A stretch of 42,601 bases of DNA from Pseudorhodobacter antarcticus (GTDB lineage: Bacteria; Pseudomonadota; Alphaproteobacteria; Rhodobacterales; Rhodobacteraceae), in the NCBI GenBank assembly GCA_945862465.1, contig CAMAYO010000015.1, positions 1 to 42,601 of the forward strand, read 5' to 3'. The notes beneath the pieces were generated by a model. That model searched no databases and had not been told where the DNA came from. It worked only from the letters and a program-made list of their open reading frames with translations. This document shows, one piece after another, positions 19,014 to 27,222 of the stretch; position 1 is the first letter of the stretch, and every line of letters begins with the position of its first letter. The translations under genes and the position numbers were made by a program.

Positions 19014-19133
19014 ATGGCGCGCCCATTGCCCTTTCCCTCGTCCGGCCCCGTCTTTGCAATTGCAGCGGGCCTTTTGGCCTTGGTGGTGAATATGGGCATG
19101 GTGGAAATTCAGCGTCAGGCCAAGGCGGGCTAG
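19014..19133 (+). CDS. Putative small membrane protein, 39 residues
   Basis: A short ORF from ATG 19014 to TAG 19131-19133 with AAGGA ten bases upstream. It encodes a basic, proline-bearing N-terminus (MARPLPFPSSG), one hydrophobic helix (VFAIAAGLLALVVNMGMV, about residues 13-30) and a charged tail (EIQRQAKAG). This topology is typical of single-pass small membrane proteins. It lies 60 bases before the glutamine-synthetase-like gene in the same direction. I do not recognise a family. It could be a chance ORF in a 240-base gap. Confidence 0.45.
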   Translation: MARPLPFPSSGPVFAIAAGLLALVVNMGMVEIQRQAKAG

Positions 19134-19193
19134 CGCGGCATACCTGGCCCTTGGGCCCCGCCTGCGCAAACCCCCATCAAAAGGAGACCGGAT

Positions 19194-20561
19194 ATGCCCG
19201 GCAATATGACATTTGAAGACCTGAAAAATGCCGTCGACAGCGGCAAGATCGACACCGTTCTGGTGGCCGCCGTGGATATGTGGGGCCGCCTGATGGGCAA
19301 GCGCTTTCACGCAGCGTTCTTTGTGAAAAGTGGCTGGCAAGAAACCCATTGCTGCGACTATCTGCTGACAGTCGACCAAGAGATGAACACCGTTCAAGGC
19401 TACAAAAGCAGCTCCTGGACCACTGGGTACGGCGACTATGTCATGAAACCTGATATGGCCACCCTACGCCTTATCCCGTGGCTGCCGGGCACGGCCTTGG
19501 TGCTGGCCGATCTGGTGGACCACCACACAGGCCAAGAAGTCACCGTCAGCCCGCGCGCCATTTTGAAAAAACAGGTCGCCCGCGCCCGCGCTTTGGGGTT
19601 TGAACCCATGATGGCGTCCGAGTTGGAGTTTTATCTCTTCGAGAATTCCTACGAAAACCTGCGCGATGGCGGGTTGCGGTCGTTGCAACCGGTGTCGTCG
19701 TACAACGAGGATTACCACATCTTCCAAACCACTAAGGAAGAAGACGTTATGCGCGCCGTGCGCAACGGTCTTTATGGCGCGGGCATTCCAGTGGAAAATT
19801 CCAAGGGTGAAGCGGATGCTGGCCAAGAAGAGCTGAACTACAAATATTCTGACGCTTTGGACACCGCTGACAACCACACGATCATCAAAAACGGCATCAA
19901 AGAGATCGCTTGGACCAAAGGGCGCTCGGTGACCTTTATGGCCAAGTATGACCATAAGAAGGCCGGATCTTCCGCTCATATCCACCAAAGCCTGTGGAGC
20001 CTTGATGGCAAGCCCAGCTTTGAAGACCATGACGATGCGCATGGCATGTCAGCGACAATGAAACACTACATCGCCGGCCAATTGGCCCATGCCCGCGATA
20101 TCACGGCCTTTTTGGCCCCCTATGTGAACAGCTACAAACGCTTCACCGTGGGGATGTTTGCTCCCACCAAAGCGGTCTGGAGCGCGGACAACCGCACAGC
20201 CGGCTTTCGCGTCTGCGGTGAGCATACCAAGGCCGTACGGGTGGAATGCCGCATTCCGGGCAGTGATGTGAACCCTTATTTGGCTTGCGCCGCCCTATTG
20301 GCAGCTGGCCTTGACGGGATCGAGAAGAAAATGCCGCTAGAGCCTGAAATGAAGGGCGATATGTACAGCGCGGCGGGCATCCGCGAAATTCCCAAGAACC
20401 TGCGCGATGCGGCAACACTGTTGCACAATTCCACCATGCTGCGTGCGGCCTTTGGCGACGAGGTGGTGGATCACTATCACCACGCTTGTCAGTGGGAGAT
20501 CGCCGAAACGGACCGCGTTGTGACCGACTTTGAGCTGCAACGATTGTTGGAGCGGGCATAA
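19194..20561 (+). CDS. Glutamine synthetase family ligase (gamma-glutamyl-amide synthetase-like)
   Basis: A 455-residue type I glutamine-synthetase fold protein. Metal and substrate motifs are visible: ELEFYLF (about residue 143), a KAGSSAHIHQSLW segment (about 258-270), NRTAGFRVCG and ECRIPGSDVNPYLA. The tail lacks the adenylylation site of housekeeping GlnA. Together with neighbouring aldehyde and alcohol dehydrogenases and an FAD oxidoreductase, this suggests a PuuA/IpuC-like enzyme that glutamylates an amine before its oxidation. The amine cannot be read. AGGAG precedes the ATG at 19194. The stop is followed by an ACAC-rich stretch and the promoter of the toxin-antitoxin pair. Confidence 0.88.
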   Translation: MPGNMTFEDLKNAVDSGKIDTVLVAAVDMWGRLMGKRFHAAFFVKSGWQETHCCDYLLTVDQEMNTVQGYKSSSWTTGYGDYVMKPDMATLRLIPWLPGTALVLADLVDHHTGQEVTVSPRAILKKQVARARALGFEPMMASELEFYLFENSYENLRDGGLRSLQPVSSYNEDYHIFQTTKEEDVMRAVRNGLYGAGIPVENSKGEADAGQEELNYKYSDALDTADNHTIIKNGIKEIAWTKGRSVTFMAKYDHKKAGSSAHIHQSLWSLDGKPSFEDHDDAHGMSATMKHYIAGQLAHARDITAFLAPYVNSYKRFTVGMFAPTKAVWSADNRTAGFRVCGEHTKAVRVECRIPGSDVNPYLACAALLAAGLDGIEKKMPLEPEMKGDMYSAAGIREIPKNLRDAATLLHNSTMLRAAFGDEVVDHYHHACQWEIAETDRVVTDFELQRLLERA

Positions 20562-20579
20562 ACACACACAAACACACAG

Positions 20580-20608
20580 TTGACAAATCAAGGATCAGTG
20601 TGTAGCTT
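20580..20608 (+). promoter_or_regulatory. Candidate promoter of the toxin-antitoxin pair
   Basis: A perfect TTGACA (20580-20585) is followed after 17 bases by TAGCTT (20603-20608), a weak -10. It lies 18 bases after the glutamine-synthetase-like stop and 31 bases before the antitoxin ATG. This gives the pair its own promoter inside the catabolic run. The stretch just upstream (20560-20579) is a low-complexity ACAC repeat. Confidence 0.5.
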
Positions 20609-20639
20609 TGCTGCATATTGATTCTTAAGGTTTAAAACG

Positions 20640-21113
20640 ATGAGCAAATATTCCCCCCTGACCCTGCATCTGCAAGTCTGCCAGCAGGCCCTTGTGCCGA
20701 TGCGGTTTGCCGAGATTGAAGCCATTTTGGGTTTTGCCCTGCCCCCCTCCTCGCGGCAGCATCGGGGCTGGTGGAGCAATAATCCCATCAACAATGTCAT
20801 GACCAAGGCTTGGCTGGCGGCAGGGTTCACCACGCGGAATGTTGATCTTGCAGGGGAGCAGGTGGTCTTTGCCAAGTCTGCTGCTGCTACCGCTCCCGCA
20901 CCTACCTCGGGCTTTGCCGAGGGCGCTGCCCCGATGATCTGGTCAGGAAGGACTGCAAAACTCCCTTTGGGCGATCACCCACTTTTTGGCTGCATGGCTG
21001 GCACGCTGCGGGTCGAGGCGGGGTTTGATCTGACAGCGCCACTTTACGGCGACGCCGAAGTTGACGGCTGGATGAATGAAAAAGCCGTCCAACTTCGGGG
21101 CGCGCCCCTATGA
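20640..21113 (+). CDS. Two-part antitoxin-like protein upstream of a PIN-domain toxin
   Basis: A 157-residue protein in two parts. Residues 1-78 (KYSPLTLHL, MRFAEIEAILGFALPPSSRQ, HRGWW, AWLAAGFTTRNVDLAGEQV) resemble the small domain labelled DUF7662 in recent annotation, thought to act in DNA binding. An Ala/Pro/Thr linker covers about 80-98. The C-terminal part (HPLFGCMAGTLRVEAGFDLT, 113-132) looks like the toxin-wrapping tail seen in antitoxins paired with VapC. The stop overlaps the toxin ATG (ATGA), the usual coupling in type II pairs. The role as antitoxin is inferred from position and the tail motif; the domain name is from memory. Confidence 0.68.
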   Translation: MSKYSPLTLHLQVCQQALVPMRFAEIEAILGFALPPSSRQHRGWWSNNPINNVMTKAWLAAGFTTRNVDLAGEQVVFAKSAAATAPAPTSGFAEGAAPMIWSGRTAKLPLGDHPLFGCMAGTLRVEAGFDLTAPLYGDAEVDGWMNEKAVQLRGAPL

Positions 21114-21523
21114 AAACCCCACTGTTGCTGGATACCTGCGCGTTGATCTGGTCAGCCATGGGCGGCGATCAGCCAAAACTGCGCCAGCATTTGCGGGCGG
21201 CTTATGAAGGGTCGGTTCAAATCTGGATCTCGCCCATCTCTGCCTGGGAAATAGGCCAACTGGTGGCCCTGCGCCGCATTACGCTGGCCCGCCCTGCGCT
21301 GTCGTGGTTTGAACAGGTCGTTGCCCAATCAGGCGCGCGGCTGGCGGATCTGGGGCCAAAGGTGCTGATGGCGTCGTCAGACCTGCCAGACGAATTGCAC
21401 CGAGATCCGGCGGATCGTATCATCATCGCCACAGCGCGCGAATATGGGCTGCGTTTGGTGACGCGCGACCGTAAGATATTGGACTATGCCGAAAAAGGCC
21501 ATCTGATGGCTTTGGAATGTTGA
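21110..21523 (+). CDS. VapC-family PIN-domain ribonuclease toxin
   Basis: A 137-residue PIN-domain protein. The acidic residues that hold the catalytic metal are present: D8 (LLLDTCALIW), E47 (SAWEIG), D99/D102 (RDPADRIIIATA) and D120 (LVTRDRKIL). This is the complete VapC layout, so the enzyme is likely active; VapC toxins cut tRNA or rRNA. It overlaps the upstream antitoxin by four bases. The aldehyde dehydrogenase gene starts 37 bases downstream on the same strand, an unusual neighbour for a toxin. Confidence 0.88.
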   Translation: MKTPLLLDTCALIWSAMGGDQPKLRQHLRAAYEGSVQIWISPISAWEIGQLVALRRITLARPALSWFEQVVAQSGARLADLGPKVLMASSDLPDELHRDPADRIIIATAREYGLRLVTRDRKILDYAEKGHLMALEC

Positions 21524-21560
21524 AAGCTTGGGGCCAAGGCCCCTCTCACGAGGTAATCTG

Positions 21561-22940
21561 ATGACTGCCATCAAACTGATCTCTCCCGTTGACGGTTCGG
21601 TCTATGCCGAACGCACGCCCCTTGCGCCCGATGCCGCCCGCAGCATGGCCGCTCGGGCCAAGGTGGCGCAAAAGGGCTGGGCCGCGCGCCCCTTGCGTGA
21701 GCGCATCGCTTTGGTGCGCCAAGGGGTTGCCAATCTGAACGCGATGAAAGACCGCGTCGTAGAAGAGCTGGCGTGGCAAATGGGCCGCCCCACCCGCTTT
21801 GGCGGTGAGTTTGGCGGGGTGAATGCGCGCACCGATTACATGGCCGAGATTGCCGAGCAAACCTTGGCCCCCGTCATCATCGAAGACAGCGATAAGTTCC
21901 GCCGCTATCTCGCGCGAGAAGCGCTGGGCGTGGTGTTTATCGTGGCCCCTTGGAACTATCCTTATCTCACAGCCCTCAACACCTTGGTGCCAGCCCTTAT
22001 CGCGGGCAACGCGGTGATCTTGAAACACGCCAGCCAAACCCTGCTGGTGGGCGAACGCTTGGCCGATGCGTTCCACGCGGCGGGCGTGCCTGCAGATGTG
22101 TTTCAAAACGTGGTGCTGGATCACGGCGCAACCGAAAGCCTGATTGGCGCGCGGGCTTTTGACTTTGTGAATTTCACCGGCTCTGTTGGCGGCGGGCAGG
22201 CGATGGAGCGCGCGGCTGCCGGCACCTTTACCCCCATGGGGCTGGAACTGGGCGGCAAAGACCCAGGCTATGTGCGCGCTGACGCCAATCTAGAGGCGGC
22301 GGTTGATACGTTGATGGATGGGGCCATGTTCAATTCGGGCCAGTGCTGCTGCGGGATCGAGCGGATCTATGTGCACGAAAGCCTGTTCGATGCCTTTGTG
22401 GAAAAGTCGGTGGCTTGGGTCAACGCGCTGAAACTGGGCAACCCGTTTGACGCGGCATCAACCCTGGGGCCCATGGCCAACAAACGCTTTGCCAAAGTCG
22501 TGCGCGATCAGATCGCCGAAGCCGTGGCCCAAGGTGCTAAACCCCTGATCGACCCGGCCCATTTCCCCGCCGATGACGGCGGTGCTTACCTTGCGCCGCA
22601 AATCTTGGTCAATGTCACCCATGGTATGCGCGTTATGATGGAGGAATCCTTTGGCCCCGTGGTCGGGATTATGAAGGTGTCATCTGACGAAGAAGCCTTG
22701 CGCCTGATGAATGACAGCCCCTATGGGCTGACAGCCTCGATCTGGACGCAAGATTATGACACAGCGGCAGCCCTTGGCGCACAAATTCAAACCGGCACGG
22801 TCTTTATGAACCGCGCCGACTATCTTGACCCCGCCCTATGCTGGACAGGCTGCAAAGACACTGGTCGCGGCGGGTCGCTGTCGTTCCTTGGGTTTCATTC
22901 CGTAACCCGCCCCAAATCTTACCATCTCAAGAAAGTCTGA
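21561..22940 (+). CDS. Aldehyde dehydrogenase (NAD(P)-dependent)
   Basis: A 459-residue ALDH-superfamily enzyme oxidising an aldehyde to an acid. The catalytic Glu is E229 in LELGGKDPG and the nucleophile is C263 in NSGQCCCG, inside an unusual run of three cysteines. The N-terminus PVDGSVYAERTPL and the cofactor segment VAPWNYPYLTALNT are typical. The ATG at 21561 has GAGG seven bases upstream; an open frame 33 bases upstream is spurious. It lies between the toxin gene and the iron-type alcohol dehydrogenase (four bases apart), suggesting sequential alcohol-to-acid oxidation. Confidence 0.93.
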   Translation: MTAIKLISPVDGSVYAERTPLAPDAARSMAARAKVAQKGWAARPLRERIALVRQGVANLNAMKDRVVEELAWQMGRPTRFGGEFGGVNARTDYMAEIAEQTLAPVIIEDSDKFRRYLAREALGVVFIVAPWNYPYLTALNTLVPALIAGNAVILKHASQTLLVGERLADAFHAAGVPADVFQNVVLDHGATESLIGARAFDFVNFTGSVGGGQAMERAAAGTFTPMGLELGGKDPGYVRADANLEAAVDTLMDGAMFNSGQCCCGIERIYVHESLFDAFVEKSVAWVNALKLGNPFDAASTLGPMANKRFAKVVRDQIAEAVAQGAKPLIDPAHFPADDGGAYLAPQILVNVTHGMRVMMEESFGPVVGIMKVSSDEEALRLMNDSPYGLTASIWTQDYDTAAALGAQIQTGTVFMNRADYLDPALCWTGCKDTGRGGSLSFLGFHSVTRPKSYHLKKV

Positions 22941-22944
22941 CGCC

Positions 22945-24102
22945 ATGTCCCATAATGTCCCCAACCGAAACTGGAACTACCCCACCGCCATCAAATTCGG
23001 CGTGGGCCGCATTGCGGAACTGGGCGCACATGTAAAGGCCGCTGGCCTGAAAAAGCCGCTGCTGGTGACAGATAAGGCGCTGGCGGCTTTGCCCATCACA
23101 GCCCAAGCGCTGGATGTGCTGGACGCCGCAGGCCTTGGCCGCGCTGTGTTTTCGGAAGTGGATCCGAACCCCAACGAAAAGAACATGGCTGACGGCATCG
23201 CTGTCTATCTGGCGGGCGGCCATGACGGCGTGGTGGCCTTTGGCGGTGGATCGGGTCTAGACCTTGGCAAGATGATCGCGCTGATGGCTCATCAGCACAA
23301 AGATCTGTCAGTCTGGGATCTGGAAGATGTCGATGATTGGTACACCCGCGCTGATGCCGACAAGATCGCGCCCATCGTGGCTGTGCCCACCACCGCAGGC
23401 ACAGGGTCGGAAGTGGGGCGCGCGGGGGTTTTGACCAATGCGCTGACCCATAAGAAAAAGATCATCTTCCACCCCAAGCTCATGCCCGTGGTCACCCTGT
23501 GCGACCCCGCGCTAACGGTCGGGATGCCGCGCTTTATAACCGCAGGCACCGGTATGGATGCACTGGCCCACTGCCTTGAGGCCTATTCCAGCCCGTTCTA
23601 CCACCCGATGAGCCAAGGTATCGCCTTGGAAGGGATGCGTTTGGTCTTTGAAAACCTGCCCAAGGTTTACGACAATCCAAATGACCTAGACGCCCGCGCC
23701 CATATGATGAGTGCGGCGGCCATGGGGGCTGTGGCCTTCCAAAAGGGCCTGGGGGCGATCCACTCGCTCTCGCACCCGATCGGGGCAGTTTACAACACCC
23801 ACCACGGCACGACCAACGCCGTCGTCATGCCCATGGTGCTGGATTTCAACCGCGCTGTGATTGAAGACCGTATCAACGCTGCCGCCGCCTATCTGGGCCT
23901 CAAAGGCTTTGACGGGTTCAAATCTGCCGTCATGGCGTTGCGCGCCAAATTGGGGATTCCCGCCAACCTGACCGCATTGGGGGTGAAAGCCGCCGATCTG
24001 GATATGCTCACCGATATGGCGCTGGAAGATCCGTCTTGCGGTGGCAATCCGGTGGTTATGACGCGCGAAAACACCCGCGCGCTGTTTGCCGCCTGTATGT
24101 AA
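22945..24102 (+). CDS. Iron-containing alcohol dehydrogenase
   Basis: A 385-residue group III (Fe-type) alcohol dehydrogenase. The NAD-binding GGGSGLDLGK is at about residues 98-107. Metal ligands appear in DALAHCLEAY, AIHSLSHPIGA and NTHHGTTNA (one Asp, three His in the family). It is four bases after the aldehyde dehydrogenase stop, so the two form an alcohol-to-aldehyde-to-acid pair. The substrate is likely an alcohol made in this pathway, for example a gamma-glutamylated amino alcohol; that is inference. Confidence 0.92.
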   Translation: MSHNVPNRNWNYPTAIKFGVGRIAELGAHVKAAGLKKPLLVTDKALAALPITAQALDVLDAAGLGRAVFSEVDPNPNEKNMADGIAVYLAGGHDGVVAFGGGSGLDLGKMIALMAHQHKDLSVWDLEDVDDWYTRADADKIAPIVAVPTTAGTGSEVGRAGVLTNALTHKKKIIFHPKLMPVVTLCDPALTVGMPRFITAGTGMDALAHCLEAYSSPFYHPMSQGIALEGMRLVFENLPKVYDNPNDLDARAHMMSAAAMGAVAFQKGLGAIHSLSHPIGAVYNTHHGTTNAVVMPMVLDFNRAVIEDRINAAAAYLGLKGFDGFKSAVMALRAKLGIPANLTALGVKAADLDMLTDMALEDPSCGGNPVVMTRENTRALFAACM

Positions 24103-24219
24103 GCGGCCCTCACCGCAAAAAGCCTCCCGTCTTTCTGGCCAAATCAGGGCGTCCCTTGATCTGGTTAGAAAGACAGGGCTAAAGCGACGTATCTCTAAAA
24201 GTTAGGTCACAGGCGCACG

Positions 24220-25458
24220 ATGATCCATCATGTTTCCACTGAAATCGCGGTTGTCGGCGCAGGCGTCGTAGGCCTTGCCGTGGCCGAGGCCTTGGTGGCC
24301 CAAGGGCACGAAGTTGTTCTGATCGACCCAGAGCCACCTGGATCAGGCGCAAGCTACGGCAACGCGGGCACGATTGCCGATTATGCCGTGTTGCCCGTGG
24401 GCACACCGGAAGTGCTTAAAAACCTGCCTTCGCTGCTGTTTGACCGCAACTCTCCCTTGGCCATCAGACCCGGCGCCCTGTTTGCGCTTGCCCCCTGGCT
24501 TAGCCGCTTTGCCCTGCAATCGCGGCGCAAAGCGGCAGAGCGCAATGCCATGGCCATTGCCACCCTGCTGTCGGGCGCTCGTGAACTTTGGCAAGATCTG
24601 GCCATACGCTCGGGCGGGGCGGATTGGTTGCAGCAAGAAGGCTGCCTGTATCTGTATGAAACCGAAAAAGCCTTTCACGCCGCACGCGCTGATATGGCTT
24701 TTCGGCGCAGCTTGGGCGTCGCGGTTGACCTGATCGAAGCGCATGAACTGGCCCAACTGGAGCCAAACCTACCGCTTATGGCGGGGGCGGCCTATTTTTC
24801 TGGTGCCGCTTTTCTATCTGATCCAGGCGCCATGATGCACTGCTTGACGGAGACAACGCTGCGCTATGCGGGGCTGTTGAAGAGCAAGGTAGAGCGTTTG
24901 ACCCGGCAATTTGACGGGATCTTGCTGGAAGGCCCGGGCTGCCGCGTGCGCGCCAAAAAGGTGGTCTTGGCCGCAGGTGCGCATTCGCGGGCATTGGCTG
25001 CGATGGCGGGCGACAAAGTGCCCTTGGATACAGAGCGCGGCTATCATTTGGAATGGGATATGCCCGCCCCCTTGCTTAATCGCCCCGCATGCCCCACATC
25101 GCGCGGGTTTTATCTGTGCCCAATGACTGGGCGCTTGCGGGTGGCGGGCACGGTGGAACTGGGCGGGCTGACGGCCCCGCCTTCGCAGCATAGGCTGGAT
25201 CGCCTGTTGGAGGGTGCGCGGCAGATTTTCCCCGACCTGCCCGAACCGACGATGTCTTGGATGGGCTTTCGCCCCTCACTCCCCGACAGCCTACCGGTCA
25301 TTGGGCCCTCGCGCGGGGGCGCAGATGTGATCCACGCCTTTGGCCATGGGCATATCGGGCTGACCTTGGCCCCAATCACAGGCCGGATCGTCGCCGATCT
25401 GGTGCGCGGGACAGAGCCAGAGGTGGATATCACCCCCTATTTGCCCACACGGTTCTAA
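24220..25458 (+). CDS. FAD-dependent amino-acid/amine oxidoreductase (DadA-like)
   Basis: A 412-residue flavoprotein of the DAO/DadA superfamily. The FAD-binding VVGAGVVGLAVAEAL is at about residues 11-25. The C-terminal GHGHIGLTLAPITGR motif matches D-amino-acid dehydrogenases and related amine oxidases. It follows the Fe-alcohol dehydrogenase by 117 bases in the same direction. In the PuuA-PuuB-PuuC route an FAD oxidase acts on the gamma-glutamyl amine, so this could be the PuuB-like step; D-amino-acid dehydrogenase is an equally fair reading. Convergent with the next gene. Confidence 0.88.
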   Translation: MIHHVSTEIAVVGAGVVGLAVAEALVAQGHEVVLIDPEPPGSGASYGNAGTIADYAVLPVGTPEVLKNLPSLLFDRNSPLAIRPGALFALAPWLSRFALQSRRKAAERNAMAIATLLSGARELWQDLAIRSGGADWLQQEGCLYLYETEKAFHAARADMAFRRSLGVAVDLIEAHELAQLEPNLPLMAGAAYFSGAAFLSDPGAMMHCLTETTLRYAGLLKSKVERLTRQFDGILLEGPGCRVRAKKVVLAAGAHSRALAAMAGDKVPLDTERGYHLEWDMPAPLLNRPACPTSRGFYLCPMTGRLRVAGTVELGGLTAPPSQHRLDRLLEGARQIFPDLPEPTMSWMGFRPSLPDSLPVIGPSRGGADVIHAFGHGHIGLTLAPITGRIVADLVRGTEPEVDITPYLPTRF

Positions 25459-25467
25459 CGGCCAACC

Positions 25468-26451
25468 TTACAGCATCCCCGGCACGACCTGATCTGGCGG
25501 CCTATGGCCATCGGCAAAGGTCTTGATGTTGATGATCACCTTCTCGCCCATTTCGATGCGGCCTTCTATCGTCGCTGACCCCATATGGGGCAGCAAGACG
25601 ACATTGGGCAGGTCTTTCAGGCGCGGGTTAACGCGGCCATTTTCGTAAACGTCCAACCCTGCGCCCGCCAACTCTCCGGCGCGCAGGCCGCGTGTCAGGG
25701 CGTTTTCGTCAATCACTTCGCCGCGTGAGGTGTTCACAATCACGGCAGAAGGTTTCATCAACTTCAACCGCCGCGCGTTCATCAGGTGGAAGGTCGATGG
25801 CGTATGTGGGCAGTTGATCGACAAGATGTCCATGCGTGACACCATTTGATCCAAGCTTTCCCAATAGGTTGCCTCTAGATCGGCCTCGACCTCAGGCCGC
25901 AGACGGCGGCGGTTGTGGTAGTGGATCTGGCAGCCAAAAGCGCGGGCGCGGCGGGCCACAGCTTGGCCAATCCGGCCCATCCCCAAAATCCCCAACCTGC
26001 GCCCCGCCAGCCTGCCGCCCAAAAAGGCCATGGGCGACCAGCCCTGCCATTCGCCCGCTTGCATCGCAGCCAAACCTTCGGGAATGCGGCGCGTCAGGCC
26101 CAAGATCAGGGCAATCGTCATATCGGCTGTGTCTTCGGTGGTCACCCCGGGGGTGTTAGAGACCAAAATTCCCCGCGCGCGGGCTGTAGAGACATCAATA
26201 TGGTCTACCCCTGCCCCGTAATTGGCGATCAGTTTCAGCCTAGGGCCCGCTTGGCCGATCAGACCCGCATCAATTCGGTCGCAGATCGTGGGCACCAGCA
26301 CATCGCAGCGCATCATAGCATCAGCCAGTTCTTCACGGCTCATCACCGTGTCAGGGTCGCGCAGCTCGACATCGAACAGTTCTTTCAGCCGCGTTTCCAC
26401 CACAGGCGGCAAATGGCGGGTCACTACAACCAGCAAACGTCCTTGACCCAT
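25468..26451 (-). CDS. D-2-hydroxyacid dehydrogenase (glyoxylate reductase/formate-dehydrogenase-like branch)
   Basis: A 327-residue NAD(P)-dependent D-isomer-specific hydroxyacid dehydrogenase. GMGRIGQAVARRA is the dinucleotide site. The catalytic Arg is in TSRGEVIDENAL, the Glu in LDVYENG and the His in LLPHMGSAT. NYGAGVDHID is typical of the GyaR/glyoxylate reductase group. This is the second hydroxyacid dehydrogenase in the window, of a different branch from the one at 17013. The ATG at 26451 (MGQGRLLVVV) has AAGGA six bases upstream; the open frame to 26592 would overlap the neighbouring gene and looks non-coding. Confidence 0.9.
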   Translation of the reverse strand: MGQGRLLVVVTRHLPPVVETRLKELFDVELRDPDTVMSREELADAMMRCDVLVPTICDRIDAGLIGQAGPRLKLIANYGAGVDHIDVSTARARGILVSNTPGVTTEDTADMTIALILGLTRRIPEGLAAMQAGEWQGWSPMAFLGGRLAGRRLGILGMGRIGQAVARRARAFGCQIHYHNRRRLRPEVEADLEATYWESLDQMVSRMDILSINCPHTPSTFHLMNARRLKLMKPSAVIVNTSRGEVIDENALTRGLRAGELAGAGLDVYENGRVNPRLKDLPNVVLLPHMGSATIEGRIEMGEKVIINIKTFADGHRPPDQVVPGML

Positions 26452-26582
26452 GGCTGTTCCTTCTCTTCCCAAAGCGCCGCTTTGATGGCAAAGTGACGCC
26501 AAGTGCCAAAAGGCACAAGTGCGGAAAGGCTCATGGCCTGCCACACAAGCAACAAGACGCAGGCGCATCGGGCAGAACGGCA

Positions 26583-27182
26583 ATGAAAGCATGGATTTGT
26601 GCAGTAGGGCTTATGGCTTTTGTCATCAGCTTTGGCATCCCAGCACAGGCGCAAGACGGCAGCGCCACGATTGAGGAAAAGGTCGAATCTGCCACCGACC
26701 CCGGCCTGAACGGCGCGGCCCCAGCCGATAAGCCTGCCAAACCACGCGATCCCAACATTGGCGTTGTGACCAATCTGCCGATCCCGCGCTTTGTCAGCCT
26801 GAAAGGGTCAGAGGGCAACGCACGGCGCGGGCCGGGCCTGACCCATATGATTGATTGGGTTTTTACCCATGAAGGTATGCCTTTGAGGGTGACAGCCGAA
26901 TACGAACATTGGCGGCGCGTCGAAGACATCGATGGCGCGGGCGGATGGATCCATTATTCGCTTTTGTCAGGCGTGCGCACGATCTTGGTCAACCAAAACA
27001 TGGCGCAAGCCTTTGCCACACCTGATCTTACTGCGCAGGTGATTTATCAAGCCGAGGTGGGTGTCGTGGGCAAGTTGCTGCAATGCATCCCCGATTGGTG
27101 CCGCGTTTCGATCGAAGGCGAAAAAGGTTGGATGCAGACAACCGCCCTTTGGGGTGTCAAGTCAGCTGAGATTTACCCCTAA
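26583..27182 (+). CDS. Exported SH3-domain protein
   Basis: A 199-residue protein with a clear signal peptide, hydrophobic stretch AVGLMAFVISFGI and a probable cleavage after AQA (about residue 23). A charged, Ala/Pro/Lys-rich linker follows to about 60. The rest looks like two bacterial SH3-type domains (SH3_4-like): RFVSLKGSEGNARRGPG, WRRVED with GWIHYSLLSGVRT, then WCRVSIEGEKGWMQTTALWG. Such proteins are periplasmic and probably bind cell-wall or other periplasmic partners. The ATG at 26583 is chosen because it starts the signal peptide. Divergent from the hydroxyacid dehydrogenase, convergent with purK. Confidence 0.85.
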   Translation: MKAWICAVGLMAFVISFGIPAQAQDGSATIEEKVESATDPGLNGAAPADKPAKPRDPNIGVVTNLPIPRFVSLKGSEGNARRGPGLTHMIDWVFTHEGMPLRVTAEYEHWRRVEDIDGAGGWIHYSLLSGVRTILVNQNMAQAFATPDLTAQVIYQAEVGVVGKLLQCIPDWCRVSIEGEKGWMQTTALWGVKSAEIYP

Positions 27183-27222
27183 GGCGAGCGCTGTAAGCAA
27201 AGCGGGCCCGCAGGTCGCCCTG

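Noticed and set aside
20560-20579. ACAC-rich stretch as a possible CRISPR or tandem repeat
   Set aside because: It is a short low-complexity run with no repeat-spacer structure; noted only as a possible insertion border.
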